Source: Serilophus lunatus (Eukaryota; Chordata; Aves; Passeriformes; Eurylaimidae). Taken from it: a stretch of 64,000 bases of DNA. Made by a program: the position numbers and the translations under genes. Positions 49,961 through 64,000 of this stretch are shown in pieces. Numbering within the stretch: the first letter of the stretch is position 1; every line of letters begins with the position of its first letter. Below the pieces are notes generated by a model, which was not told the DNA's origin, did no database searches, and saw only the letters and a list, made by a program, of their open reading frames with translations. The DNA is taken from assembly GCA_013399895.1 (NCBI GenBank), contig VXBA01001186.1:1-64000 (forward strand), in the 5' to 3' direction.

Positions 49961-52900
49961 AATTCCCCACAGATGCTCCTTCCACTAGAAATATTAACAC
50001 TTGTTTACTGGTCCTGTTGACATATGAATTCTGCAAATAGCCACTTCTGATAGCAGTACTCCACTTTGTATGTTCTTGGTTTTGCTGCTTCCTTACTATA
50101 CACTTGTAGAAAATATTCTGTGTCTTCCTATGCAGAAAACAGGCTGAGGCATCTTTTTCAGAATGAAAGGTGGAAACCCAGATTAAATCCAAACTACCTA
50201 CAGAGTTACAAATACTTTCCTTTAATTGAAACTTTGAAGAGGAAAGGAAGTTTCAAATCCAGCAATTAGCACAGAAGTCAGATGGCTTGTATTTGAGGTA
50301 GTGGTGTGGAAGCAGCTATTGTATATAGTACCTCGGAGGCCATCCAGAATAAAGGTCACATAATAAAGGTGCTGGTTAGAGCAAAACCCAAAAGAAGAAT
50401 GTAAATCAGTCGAATGTCACTGTAACAGAATATCAAGACAGTACATTGTACTGAAATTGCTGAAACTTTACAGTGCCATTATAGCAGATCTTAAGAAGCC
50501 TGCTTAAAAAGGGCTTAAAAAAATTCTGGCAAGATCTTGTTTCCGACCCAAAGCTGATTTTGCATTTCATTGTCTTATGATCTTGCTGAGGGTACATTGA
50601 ACAGTAGAGATCCCAATCAGTACGGAGGAACTGCATTATGTTGTAGCATATAGTAGGAGTAAAGTCAGGCATCTCAGTGTAGGAATTTCTTGGTCTTCTT
50701 TTGAGTCAGAATAAACGATATGGTTGTTCCAGTGTGAAAAAGAAGAGTTCCTGAAATATATCAAGTTCCATTAATCACTACAAGATGAGAATCAAGGTTA
50801 TTTGGCCACATATTGATGTAGTTAGGCTTTGCATATGACTTTCTGTTTCAGTCTCTCCTAGTAGTGGTAAGTGACCCTCAAAAAAATTAGATGCTTTGAT
50901 TCAGAAAAAAGTTCCCTGCAGTGGCTGGAATTGACACTTTTCAGCTTTTTTTTCTCTTCTTCTTCTTTTAAATGAAGACAGAAAACTTGACTTTGGAAAT
51001 CAAATCTTTGATTATAAAATTGAAATTGTTCTCAGGATTAAAAATCTTCGAGCTCTGTTTAAAAAATACTTAAAGCTGACTTACACAGCCCAGCATACAA
51101 AATTGAAAAATTTGAGATTCTAAGGGCCATCTCCCAGCTTATTTCCCACCACCCCTTATCAGGTCACTTGTTAGCATTTTTTCTTATCTTGCCCTCTCTG
51201 GTAGTCTCTTGTCACTAACTCTTTTCAGTCTCTAGTCAAACTTTTCTGTATTTTTTTGCTTGTGTTGCCTGTAATCTTCAACCTACGTAGTCCATTTCCC
51301 CTGCTTTACCACCATGTTTTTTTTATTGTTGGTGATTTGTTTGGGTTTTTTTAATACTACTCTGTGAAGAGGCACATGAAGAAGAGAGGTTTGTTCTCTC
51401 AGAAGAGGAGGAAGAGAATAAGTGAACAGGGTACAGCTCTTTTCCTTGATACAGTATGTCTTATCTTGTTTTGTTCACTTCTGTAACAATCTGGGAACAG
51501 CAACCTGGGAGTGCAGACAACTGTTTTCACTTTGTTTGCATTGTTGAGCATTGTTTGGGATACCTGGAGCTACAGTTGTTAATGAGCAGAGCTGTTATGT
51601 GATCCATATATCAAACCTGAAGAAATGAAATAGTTTAGATTAACTAATTTTTCAGCTCAACCCAAGAGTGTAAGCTGCCTGTCCAGGGCAGCTATTCAGT
51701 AAAAAGGGGAAGGGAAGGCAAAGGAGGGAAATGAAAAGGGGATTTGGTTTTAGAATTGGCATTATTCCATGAAGTAGTTTTCACTAGGATGTACAAGTTT
51801 GTTAAAACTCAGAAAAACATTAGTGAAAACATTCCGTTTTTACTTACACTTGGGGTCAAGACTCTTTAACAAACCTTGAAAAGGGGTTAAATATACCTGA
51901 AGATGACTGTTAGCCAAAATTTCAGTTCCCCTTCAGAAATAAAGATCTTCTGCATAAGGAGAACGATGTAGATAAAGTGGCATTATTTTTACTACCATTC
52001 TTTTGGACATTCAAAGGCAATTCTCCCATAGCTTCCTCTGAAGTTCTTGTTTTGGAAAAGAAGAAGAGAATTCAGAGAGGAAAACAGGTATTGGATGACA
52101 GCTTTGACTAAGAAAGAGAAAGGGAGTTATAAACTTTTCAGGGTTTTTTTGGTAAATTTAATAATTAACTCATTAAATAGCATAGCACCAGTGGGGTGAG
52201 CATCACCAGCTAATTTAAAAAAGATAAAAGGCAGAATACAAAGAGACTAGGAGGAAGCTTCAACTAATTATTACTCTGCAGTGAAGACTAAACAATTAGG
52301 ACTTCTTATTTTATTTCCTTTCTAATAGAAGTATTTCTCCTAACAAATAAATTTAGCCTTGCCTTATCCTTGTGACTAAACTTGATAGAGTATGTCATAT
52401 TAAAATATGACTGACAGTTTGGAAGAATCATTAGGGTTCCTTCTGATTCTGAAAAATAATTTCAGATTAATATATTTCATAATAATTTAACTTGAGGTGA
52501 CCATTTTCAACAAACCAGAAGATTAGGAAGTTTTTTAAGGAGGAAAAAGCAAACAGAAAGGAAATAGTATAAAATATTTAAGATAAGGGAATTTGGGTGG
52601 CAGGGGAAAGGGGTGTATTTTCTGTTGACACAACTGTGTTTTTAAAGGGTTGATGAGAAACTTTTAGAAATAAGATGAAACACCTAGCTTTTGAGTGTTC
52701 TAATTATCTTCCTCTCAGAAATAACAGAATGTAGAAGACAAAGGGAATAGTCAAACAATTTGGAAAACTGCACATTACTTCTGAAAAAGACAATGTTTAA
52801 TACTGGCATAAGTATCACGAACAGTCCACACAAGTAACCCTTCGTGTTAACCTTTCATACACTAAGTGACTTCTTTTGATTCAGTAGCCTACAGGCTGAT

Positions 52901-55900
52901 TGGAGATGACACCAAACAACACCAGAAAAGGAACCGCGGGCAATACCTTGGAGTTACTTTGCAAAAAAAATATTTATTTGGGCTGCTAATGGCTATTACT
53001 TTACATTTTTTGTTCTTCATATTTTGTTTAAAACCTGTAATCCATCCTTGAAAGTTACACAAGACATATACACATGCAGCCTGTTTAGTATATAAGTATA
53101 TACAAAGCACAGTTAAAGTATATTCAAATTGTTTTCCAGCACCCAGGAAATTCTGTACCTGAGATTGCATGTTAGTTTCAATGCCCTGCCCTTGTGCATA
53201 TACATGAATAATATATTTCTTGATTCCATCGACACATTCTGGTGGGGTCTGTGTGTGTGGGTGGAGGGGGATTGTATATGTAGTTGTCTTTTGTTTGATT
53301 GGTTTGTTTTTTATTTCTTTTGTTTACTTGTTGTCTTGCCAATAGTGGCTATTCAGTATTCATTTTCTTCTTCTGACAGACTGTTGCAGGGATTCCTTTG
53401 CTTTGTAATCTAACCCCTGCTCTGGAATAGAAGTACTGGTTTATTTTTTTCTCTTTTCTGTGTTGCTTATTGCAACACATAATAATAATAAGTGGCAAAT
53501 GGATGATTCCATAACAGTGATGATAAAATAAAAAGTAGTTTCCACTCTGTAAGATACTGAGAATAATTGTAAAAGATACCTTAGAAAAAATGAACTATTT
53601 TGGCACCTTCTTTTGATGTTGCTTTTGCCAGATCTTCAGGAAACAGAAAATGGTGTCACATTTGGTCCATTCAGAGTTTGTTTGATGTCAGCATTGAACA
53701 TTCTGCAGATCTTCCCGTCCCATTCTAAAGAGTGCAGTTCAGCTTGCCTGAACACTTCTGAAAGTGTATGTGATAGTCCTTCCACATGGGCTGATCACAT
53801 ACACATCTCTTCCTGTCGAGGGAAAGAAACAGCTCCTTCTGTAATGAGATTTCTGATATCCTGCAGCAGATGTATAAAATGATCTAGAAATGCCACCTTT
53901 TCTGTACTGACATGAGCAGGAGTCTAGTCCACCAGGTTCTTGATGTTGTAGGTGTTAGGAGAGAGGAACGCTGCTTTAAATACTTCCCTTCATCTCAGAA
54001 TTTCCCAGCCATAAGGAACTGTTTACCTGAATCACAGAGAGGGGAACAATCACAGCAGGAACAACTCAAAGTTCCACCAAAAGGAAATACCATGACTGAG
54101 TACATGCTTGTGCAGGATTAACATCCCCATAATAAAGATGCTGCCTTTTTAAAGGAAGATACAGGAAATTCTTATCCTCATGATACAGAAAGAATCTTCA
54201 GAACCACAATGCAATTTTATACCATTTGAGCTTTGTCTCTGTACTATGTCTTGCATCTTCTCTGTCTTGTTTGTTCATGGTGCAAACCACTCACTGAATT
54301 TCTAACTGAATTCACCATCCTCACCATAAATTCTCTTTTCCAGTCTTATTTTCTCCCTGGCAGAGATGTCGGTCTGACTCCTGGTCTCTATATTTGCCAA
54401 GACTTCTTTTTTTCTTGCAGTTATCAGTCCTCCTGGCTGCAAGAAGGAACATTTTCAAAGAACTGCCTCTTCAACCTCAACATCAGACTGATGCACCTTC
54501 ATTTCATACTGAAGCTTTAGGGAATGTAGTTCTGGAATTTCTAACCTGTTGCTGTAAATTGTATGCAGACAGGCCTGTGTCCTGGCATGATGATATTTGA
54601 GCTGGCTTTTACAGGTACCACAAGGAACATCCTGACAAGGTTCATATAAGATGTTCAGTCAATAGTCAGAAATACATTAACTAGTGATACTGAACCTTTT
54701 GCTACTGTTTCAACTACTGAAGTAGTTATTACTAATCAGCCTGAAAGTGATACTTGACACAGGCCAAGAAGCTCAGTGCCAACAGGCTCAAGGCAAGCAA
54801 AATGCAATTGGATATTTAATGCAGGAAGTTTTCAAGATCTTTAATAGCCACTTGCAAAGCCATAGCTATATACTCTTTGAATGAGCTGAGGATCAGAGCT
54901 AGCATTTTTTATTTCGCAGTATTGTGGTAATTCTCTGACAACAATTTACTTTGGAAGTTGCTGAAGACTTTACGAGAGTCATAAGAAAGCAATGTGGTTG
55001 GGGTATTGTAACAAAATAAATTGGATGTTCCTTGCTATGCATAAATAGTAAGATTTGTAGTGTCTACACCTTAGTTTCACTTCAAGATAGCCTAGCATGC
55101 GTGACTGGTACTTACTGAGTTGATCACCAGAGGTCTCACTGACCTATGCAGCCTTATATGACTCGAACTTTCACATGGGTGAACTGTTCCTGAAAAATTT
55201 CTTCCAAAGTACTGGGCACAAACAGTCCTTTTATTTACATTACATCAGGTTGCTACTGCTGATTATTTCCTTTTTCTCTATTTGGACCTTTTATTTTGTT
55301 TGTTCTGGTCATTGTTGCTGAAGTATTTCGTTACAATAACTACAAGAAATTGACAGATTATGGTTCCTTTCAGGTCTACATTCATTTTTTACTTAAAGGA
55401 AGGCAGAAGGAGGTTTCAGTCTTAGTGCAGAAGTAAACAGCAATATTTCTGTTCATATGAAAGTCTGTCCTATAATAAAAGACAGTAATGCCTTTATGTT
55501 GGTATCTCAGAGCAAAATAAGGTGTTACTAAAATATTTGAAATAATAGCAACTCAGATACTGAGTTATTTTTGTTCACTTAAATTAAAATGAAACTGGCA
55601 TCTGATATTGTGTGTGGTCTTTGGCTAGCTAATAAAATTTTTGGATTTTGAGTGTTTAATTGATAATGAACATAATGTTTTTGGGGTACCAAAGCTTAGA
55701 AGCAATGAAAGTTCTCCCTATTAAAAATGTTTTGGACTTTTTTTTGAGCAGCAGTGTCATGGAGGCTTTGCAGGTAGGTTCTGTATTTAATAGTTAGAGT
55801 TACAAATCCCCAGGAGATAACTTTTTAATGACACAATAGCTTGTCTTGCATTGTTTTCAGTTTGTTGTCGTACATTTTAATAATGCCATGCTAGCAAAAC

Positions 55901-58900
55901 AGCTGTTTTATGCTTATATAAAATTAAATTATTTAGTAGAACCTTACTCTGAGATCTAGATTATTATGAACTGAGAAATCATCATGCCTAACTTGCCCTT
56001 GCTGATTGCTGATCTTCTGTGCGGTACCTAATCAAAGTTATATATCTTGAAGAGGAGAGATTGTTTTGGAAAGAAGGTGTTTGGTTCCAATTCTTTCAAT
56101 TGAACTATACAAAACTGAAAGAAATCTTCTGTCTCAATAAAAAGAAGTGTTTTATAGGTAGGGTTAATATATTACATTTCAGTGAATAATAGGTACTCAG
56201 ACTACTGACAGAAATAGTCTTTTAAAGGGAGGTGGCATTTTCAGGTGGTTAAGTTTTATTTATTTGGACATTCTCCAGGTCAAATCGTGTTAGTTGGTCA
56301 AAATACTGATAAAGGAGGTTTTAGTAGTTGAAATATTAATGATCATTAAACTAGTGTTCTAAAATATGAAATATTTCTATTTAGAATTCTATTAATAAGA
56401 AGTTCCTGAACCTATTGGTGAACTGTAGGCAACACTGAAAAATATGGTGCCTCTAAGGCCAACACACCAACTTCCCATTGCTGGCCAGACACAGCTTAAC
56501 ATTGCAGGATCTTGACAGTCTACCAAGGGCTTCTAGGAAATGAGAAGGAAGTAGGTATCAGGATTTCTTTTCACCATCTCTCTTGTGAAGTCCTATTCAG
56601 GAAGAAGATATATCTCAAGTGAAGACTATAACATTCTTTGCCATTATGTGAAAACTACAGAAAGAGGTGCCAATCCTCTCTCGGTGCCCAGGACAATTTG
56701 AAGTGTGACCCAGGCATTACAGAAGAAACTTTTAGGCACAGGTGTTGTATGATGTTGAACTGTGCAATATGTCCTATAGAAATTATATGCTTTTGTGATG
56801 ATATCTATCTAGTCTGTCTAATTTCACTGGAAAGATTCTTGATTTGCACAGATTGAATAATATGGAAGGTTTGTAGAGATGCCTTGAAATATTCATATAC
56901 CTGAAGGTGGGTTTAATTGAGATTGTACTTAGGCTGTGTATGAGCATATTTGCATTTGAGAACTAGGATCCTGTAATTCAAGAACATAAGTTGTGTAGGG
57001 TTTCTGTCTTACTGAAGTTCGATGGCCTGAAAATTTGTAGGTTCACTTCTGGAATGTAACTTTGATGCTGTGGCACTGTAGCTTTCCTTCTGTGTCTTTT
57101 TTGACTTTCAAAAAAATGGCCCATAAATCCCAAATGTACAAATTACCATTTAAAAATAGAAAAGCTATCTCTCATCTATTATGAAGTATTATGACCTGTC
57201 AGCTAATAAGACTGTTGGTTAGGCTGGCAAAAGAATTGGCAAATGCCGTTTTCAGAGAGTAAAACGGTAACAAGACTATGAATAGCATATGTAACTATAC
57301 AGGTCCACTGGTCAAAAGGTCACGTGAATTTTGTGAACAAGAGTCTACTTATCCATATATTGAATGCTGGAAGGGGAATTGAAAATTGAATAGCATTTTT
57401 TATTAGATTCTTCACATATTATATATTCATACTATTATATAGAAATATATAATTTTCTTTTACATTTAGAATCTCTTTGGAAAAGAGTTGCAACAGTTCT
57501 CAGGGCTGTTTGCTGTTAAATATTAACCATTGAATTAACTACTGAATGTACTGTATGGAAGAACTGAAAGTCTTTTCAATCTGCCTGAGGACCAGAGTCT
57601 CTCAGGACTTGTATACTGAATATATGACTGATACGACTGAAGATAAGGCCATGTATCATGTTGTATCGGACATCATCTCTAAATTTTGCAAGATAAGTAT
57701 TCCTTATTTTTTCAAGCCCATTTATTTTTGTGTAAACAAAGAAAGGGCTGATCTTAAATGGGTTTGTTTTCCAAATGTTCTTTTAAAAGTTCTGTGTCAG
57801 TACAAAAAATTATCACTAGGAAAAGTTCTTAAATTAAGAATACAGCTTCAAGGTGATTTCCTAGGGATAAAAGTAAATTTTAGCCATTATATTTTTTCTT
57901 TAGAAAAAACTTCTAAGGTTTTTTTCTTTTTTTTTTCTTTACATGCCTTTCTTCACAGGCCTTTGTACGGTGCAGATTTTCATGATTCAAGGGTTAAAAA
58001 GCCAACTTAAGGTCTATAAATCAGTCGACAGTTTTGCTTATCAGAGTGCTGTTTTTTGCCTCAATGGACTGCTGGTTCTGTCATTCGTGCCAGGCTCTGC
58101 CTTATCACAAACCCATCAGCCCTGCATAGTGGAATGCACTTTGTTTGGATTATTTACTTTTTCTATAAACAAAGATTAGAGCAAAATATTTCAACTACGG
58201 GGCCCACGCACTGTCATATTGTTGCTGGAAAACCACTGTTGTGTGTTGCATAAAGTTACTTGGTTTTCAAAAACACAACTGGCAATAGAACGTTTGTTTC
58301 TTAACACCAACATATCTCACACGTGGTGAGAATTATGAAGCAATGGCCAAGACTTTTAAAGATCTAAAACTGCATTTTTTTCTTAATTATCAAATGTGAA
58401 ACATTGTGAATGTTGTAAAAAAAAAAAAAAAAATAAATTGCTCCACAAAACTGGGATTTTTTACTTGATGAAATAGCCGTAATGTGTCTGAGATTCTTTA
58501 TACTGTATACCCTATGAGATTTCTGGGATAATTTTAGTTCTGATAAATTGATAACATTTTATATTGTTTCAGTGACTTTTCTGATTGGAAACCAGCAAAT
58601 ATTCAGAAAAACTAAATCTGGAAAGTCAAATTGTTTTCAGTCTTGAAAATATGTTGATGTGTATTACAGTAGCAGTTAATTCAAGCCTTACTTACCCAGT
58701 TCACACATCCCACATTAACCAAAGTATTTGTGATTTTTCATTTGTAACCATAGGTGGCATAACAATTTATCTCCAGGGATGTCTGTTCATGGTGTAGGTC
58801 AAAAATGTGAAAATCTTCACCTCTGTCTGTAGTGAGTTTCTTCCTGTGAAGTGTTACTTAAGCAGCAAAGAGTGTGAATCCCCTTCACTTCTTTTTCTTG

Positions 58901-60022
58901 GTTTACTCAGTAGGATGAGAATTTTTTTGAATATTGTATTGAATGTTGAATTCTTCAAACTAGGAGAAGTCTTGCTTTCCAGAGATACCTTTTCTAAACA
59001 CGTAATTTGGCACAGAAATGTTAGTAAGAAATATGATTGGGCTTGCATACCACCTTTGCCCTTAATGAAGGAAGTGTTCAGAGAAACAAAAAGACTTTCC
59101 TATTGATAGTTTATTGTAAAAGTTCCCTTTTATGCTTCGTAATTGAATCTTCTGGTACATCCCTTTCTAGAGAGTTCAAAATGAAACTATTGAACTCCCT
59201 TTCTAGATAAAACCCCCGGAAATTAGTAAGCTTCTCTCTAAATGTATTTTGTGGGCTTATTGACATATTAAAAACTGTGTAACATATTATTGGCACATAG
59301 ATTGGCCAGTTTAATTGTTTGGTAATGGCACTTAAATATTTATAAAGACAGTAATGTGTTGGTACATACGTAGGCGTATCATAGAAATGGGAATATGCAT
59401 TTATAAACTAACCATTTGCAAATTCTAATTATAATATAAATTATATATAGCCGTATGCTATAAAAATCATATATATTACCAATACAAATACTACAAACTT
59501 GCACACATGTAAGTTTAATTAACTACTGAAAAAATTTGGCTGTATTCTGAGAAGACTCCCATATCAACATGGCTCAGGGGATCATACAAATATCAGGAAG
59601 GTGGATGCCCATTTTAGTGGTTACTAAAACAGTGTGTTGTACTGTGGTTTAAAAATTCCTTTGGAAAAGGTATGCTGTGAAGAACATATATTTCCTTAGC
59701 TATTCCACTGGTCAGACTGTATGTTTGGCAGTAGTTTTTTGAGTGCATGGAAGTGTGAAGTTAAAAACACATACTACATCCGTCTGAAACATTATTTTTC
59801 TACCTAAATTCCTACTTTGTTGCTACTATTTTGTAATTATTTGTGGATTTTGCTTTGAGACTGGAGAAGACAAACTCCTTCTTCTGGATGAGCCATGAGA
59901 AAAATGGCTTGTCTTATGCAGAATACCAGATTAGCAAACTATAGTGGATCCTTCTGGGCACAGTATGTGTTAGTTCTTGAGCTTCATCACCAAAAGCTTT
60001 ACAATTGGAGACAGCAGTCTGT

Positions 60023-60090
60023 CAGGAATCATGCAGAATTTACATATCCATTGGAAGAGGCCTTTCTAGCGATCAAGCCCAATTCTCCAT
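60023..60090 (-). mobile_element. Possible highly diverged CR1 3' end
   Basis: The plus strand reads GGAATCATGCAGAATTTACA, then TTGGAAGAGGCCTTTCTAGC and GATCAAGCCCAATTCTCC. This aligns loosely with the reverse-complemented CR1 terminus (AGAATCATAGAATGG ... TTGGAAGGGACCTCTGGAG ... ATCATCTAGTCCAACCCCC). There are many mismatches, so it may be chance. Confidence 0.35.
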
Positions 60091-61372
60091 AAACATGTGG
60101 TGAAGAGTAATTGTCTTACAAAATTGTTAGGAAGATACTGTGGTTGTCTGTGAATAGATGATAAAATGATAAAGTTGGCAGAAGTTACAAATTGAGTGGT
60201 ACAAAAAAACGGATCATTGGGAGAAAAAAACCCACTTAAAATAACATATTTTTCTTTGCTTTGGACAGTGTATATAAACAAGCTATTGTTTTTGGGTTAC
60301 CACATTCAACCCACAAAGAGGAAGTGGTTATATAGACAGTTGAGCAATTTCACATGAATATTTTTTTCTTTTGAGAATTGATATATTTCTCACAGGTGAA
60401 GATGCCTTTTTTCTATTTGCAAATGTTTTTTTCTTCAAGAAAACTGTAAGTGTGGAACTATATAAACATGAAATTTTAGGGACTCTCACGTATTCTCAGG
60501 GTGGGGTTTCTGCCTCCGCTTCCTACTAACTTACCCCTCCAGTGCATTAATAACTAACCTCTCCTCTTGATTGATACAGAGGAGCAAAATTATGGTTGAG
60601 TTTTTTTCTTTTTAGGTTTTGTACTTAAGATTTCAAATATAGTACATCTGAAACTATTACAGAACAGAAAATTTCTACTTTTTTTACCTAGGATGTGAAT
60701 GGCCTGCCTGCATGCCAATGCTATATGCAAAGGCTTCTTGCCCTCATATTACCAAACTGTTCTTTAATTTAGAAAGAGATATCAAGAATTGTGTGTTTTC
60801 TCGAGGACTGCCAGAGTGTACCTCATTGTATTCTAATAAAACCTGGAGAATCAACATGGATGTCCGGCTAATTAGAGAACCTAAATTCAATCTTTGAAGG
60901 ATTTAGAAGGAATTAAGCAATGAAATTCTGTTGAATTTAAATAGCAGTAATGGAGAGTCATGGGTTATTCACTTTGCCTGCTGCAGACATCTAACAAAGA
61001 TGCTACAGCTGGAGCTTTAACTGCCTGAACTGAGGGGAGGCAATGGAGGTCACCTGTTAGGAGCCTTCAGCTAAGTAATGGCCTGATTTTGCTAAGGCTC
61101 TTTTGGTTAATGATGACAACCTTATTCTTTTACAGTCCTAATAAATTCTTTCCAAAGCCTCAGATTTCCCTAGGCAGTGTAACTGGAGACCAAAGGGGAT
61201 TTCTAAAAAATTCCTTTTGTAATTTTTTTACTTCTTCTGAGAAATGGGGAGAAGATTATAAACCATAACTTCCCCCAAGTTTCTCCCACCTAAGTCTGTG
61301 CTCCTACAAGTCTTGGACTGGACAAACTGGCACAGTTTAGGTGGGGATTTTTTTAGTTGTCTGTGTCGTTCT

Positions 61373-61384
61373 GGGGGGGGGGGG
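61373..61384. repeat. G12 homopolymer
   Basis: Twelve consecutive G followed by AAAAG. It is notable only as an unstable homopolymer and possible sequencing-error site. Confidence 0.9.
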
Positions 61385-62659
61385 AAAAGTAGAAAGGACT
61401 CATTTAATTAATTTTATTTCATGATTTTCAAGCTGTTTTGGTGATTTAAAGAACAGCAACAATAAAAAACACTCATCCAGAGGAAGACAGTTGTGGTGTA
61501 GTGAATTGCTTTGGATTATTTAAATAGCAATAAAGATTTTTAGTGTCTCACTGGTAGTAATCGTTATCTAAGTCTGTCCAAATTGATCTGCATGAAAGTT
61601 GACTTGAACTGGGACCTACAGTATTCTTTTGGAAAATTCCGAAGCTCTTGTGGAGTGAACCTGCATGGTGATATTAAATCCTCAGACAATGCTCTTTGTT
61701 AATACTGTTATTTCAAACATGAGATGACCGAGAAATACCTCTTAGGCCTACTCTGTTTTCTCTCAAGTCTTAAGTCTTGAAGTATGACAATAATACTTAA
61801 GCAAATATGAATCTTGTATTTCTTTTGCCTGCTTTTGATCAAATATTGTCACTTTCAAGGAGTTAGTAAATTTTTTTTTCTGTTTTGAAATCTAGGCCAG
61901 AATGAAGCTCTTTAAACTCACAGAATGTGCTTGAAGCACACAAGGGAATAGTTGGTGGCCGGTTTCTGATTACATGCAAAAAGGGCAGATCTGAAGGTGG
62001 CTCTATAAACAAAAATATGCAGGTAGATGAAAGAATTAGATTGTAGATGAGCTTTACTGAGAATACTGGATGACGGAGTAAATAAGATTTAAAAGTAATA
62101 CAAGTGGAGTGAGGATTTTAGCCTGTAAGGTTTTTCCCAAACAGCCAAGTGGACTTTTTACATCAATCAGCAAATAAGAACAAAAAATTAATGAGAAGAA
62201 AAGATGATAGGCAAAACAGTCTTACACAATGTCAGGTATTTATTTTGATGTGTAAGAAAGAAAAAAAATTCACAGCAGATGCTGTGGCTTTCTCACATGG
62301 TTTAGAAAGAGATCTGCATTCTGAAAAACTTGTCTTAGCCCTTATTTTCCTTTAAAGCCCTTCCTATCTCCTGAGACACTACTAGCAGAAGGAAGTACAT
62401 GCCTGTATGTTCTTTGGTTTGTCTTTTTGTTTTAATGGACCATGTATATGGTGTAGTAGTTCCCATTTTTTCTGAGTCAGTTAGGACAAATTCATGTTAT
62501 CCAGAGGGAGCAGAATTGTATTTGCAAATCAGTTCTGATCTCACTGAAAAGCAGGCAAGGCCTGAGAAGTTTTGGAGCTCCCCCCAGCAAGAAGGATTGG
62601 ATGGTGTGGCCGGGGTACACAGAACTGAAATTAATTTCTACTATATCTAGGCTATGGCA

Positions 62660-62717
62660 TAAGGCTATAATCTACTATAATTTATTATAATAAATAATAA
62701 TGAAATAATAAATAATT
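62660..62717. repeat. AT-rich low-complexity stretch (TAATAA-type)
   Basis: TATAATCTACTATAATTTAT is followed by repeated ATAATAAATAATAATGAAA sequence. Simple low-complexity DNA. Confidence 0.85.
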
Positions 62718-64000
62718 TCTATTAGCATTTGTTTCCCTTTTCTGTTGTAGTACACCCTAACCATTTAACTTACTGCTAAGCCATACTCGAGAATCTGTGG
62801 ATGAGTTTTTGTGAGATTGTCAACATCCTCATTACAGGGCCCCAAATCAAAGCCTAGTCTGTCAAAAATGAAAGGATGCAGGATACATTTTAGAGTTGTA
62901 TAGTGGCCTTCAGCAAGAAGTGAATTCAGCTAGAGAACATGAAATAAATAGAATATAGTAGTCTACCTATCAAGAAAGTGGAAGTTGAAGCGACTTTTTT
63001 CAGGATAGGTCTCTGTTGGGATGCAGAGCTCTCTTTGGTCTTATTTAGATGGTATTTTGTCAGTCAGAAAAAAATAGTATTAAACAATAATGTAGTTCTG
63101 CTAAAACAGATTTTAATAAAGATTTAATATGCTACTTTCTGTGAAGAATCTGATATCCACCATGTAGTGCTGTAATAAAATGGAAACAAATGAGCCGTCT
63201 CGAAGTTATGACTCTCCATGGTTTTTAGATTTCTCATTCATTTTTATAAAACATATAGGAGAACTTCTGAATTGTTAAATTGTTGTTTGGGGTTTTTTTT
63301 AACTAAATTGTTTTCCAATACATGTCTGAAATAAAATTCTGTTTGCAGTTCTGTGTGCAGTGTGAAATAGTAGCTTGTGAAATATCAGCACTTCACCAAT
63401 GTGAATTCCCTGTCTGCTGAGCAAAAGTTAAAACCAAATCTTTATTTTACAGATGTAAATTTATGCTAAGATGATGATGTGTTCTTTAATCAGGAAGTTG
63501 CTGATTTTGCAGGTCAAATATTTTATGTAAAAATGTTTTTTTGTTTCTAGATACTACATTATTGTTTTTATAAATACTGATTTATGTGAACACTAGTAAA
63601 ACCTTTGTGTAGACAGGCATATCTGAAAAAAGCTAAGTGTAGCTCCTAGTGTTCACAGAAGGCTAAACAGGATGTCTTATGAGTAATGAACACACAGTTC
63701 ACTTGAGTAATAGCAATGATTCACCTCTGGTTTCATGCATCAAACTGGAAGTGGAGTACCATCGTCTTCTCCCATAAAATTATTATTTTTTTCTTCATGT
63801 AACGCTATTGCAGGTTTGGGGATTTTGCTGATTTTTCAAGTGATGGAATGTTCATCATTACACTCCTACTAAATGTCTTTTCCTCTGAGACAGTAAAAGC
63901 TGTCTAAAGAGAAGGTTATTAAGGAAGAGCTACCAACTCTGGTAATTTAAGTTTAGCATTTGGCATTCTTTGCCTTCCAACAGCATTATAAGTGCTGGTA

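Larger units (their letters stand above)
27796..64000 (+). other. BNC2: BNC2 intron downstream of exon B (at least 36.2 kb, continues beyond the window)
   Basis: There is no further recognisable BNC2 exon before the window ends. Recognisable transposon content is low: short CR1 relics at 29837-29980 and 43283-43342 and a doubtful one at 60023-60090. It also contains simple repeats, an assembly gap at 41265-41288, a pyrimidine-rich tract at 34558-34736, exon-like segments at 34738-34951 and 50852-50866, and several motif-rich blocks (42230-42570, 44935-45420, 49480-49960). All other stretches are AT-rich unique intron in which I see nothing coding. Confidence 0.85.

Noticed and set aside
57546..58010. 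154-aa plus-strand open frame, the longest in the window
   Set aside because: No recognisable domain and a run of Phe from poly-T. No splice or family support, and it lies deep in a BNC2 intron. Length is within chance for 64 kb of this composition.
1..64000. tRNA, rRNA, CRISPR arrays, bacterial-type operons or phage modules
   Set aside because: None seen by eye. The window is ordinary vertebrate intronic DNA.

Overview
This is vertebrate, most likely bird, nuclear DNA. It is AT-rich and intron-dominated, with no operons and no long open frames. The recognisable interspersed repeats are all CR1-family LINEs, several with the characteristic bird-type 3' end (a run ending in ATTCTATGA, or the older CCAACTGAAAT type). 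Two exons identify the host gene as BNC2 (basonuclin 2), a zinc-finger nuclear protein gene, read on the + strand. From established synteny (human 9p corresponds to avian Z) the locus would be Z-linked in birds; the sequence itself does not show this.

Layout. Bases 1-1925 are two head-to-tail, decayed CR1 pieces on the minus strand: an endonuclease-reverse transcriptase fragment, followed in the minus-strand sense by an ORF1 esterase-like fragment that runs into the start of another ORF2 and off the left edge. Bases 1926-11621 are the 3' part of a BNC2 intron. Exon A (11622-11724, 103 bp) encodes a Cys-rich segment. An intron of 15,835 bp follows, holding two plus-strand CR1 pieces; the larger ends only 117 bp before exon B. 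Exon B (27560-27795, 236 bp) encodes the next 78 residues plus the end of the split codon. From 27796 to 64000 is one unfinished intron containing only small CR1 relics, simple repeats, one assembly gap (41265-41288) and several compositionally distinct blocks that look like candidate regulatory elements. The large zinc-finger exon of BNC2 is not in the window.

The two exons join cleanly (phase 0 to phase 1, then phase 1 to phase 0) and together add 339 bp, so skipping both keeps frame while skipping one does not. I found no new protein system. The most checkable leads are three unannotated exon-like segments with good splice signals, the composite RUNX/AP-1 block near 45.3 kb, the CR1 abutting exon B, the tandem CR1 arrangement at the left edge, and a short interstitial telomere-like repeat. 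Nearly all other open frames are chance or antisense to CR1.
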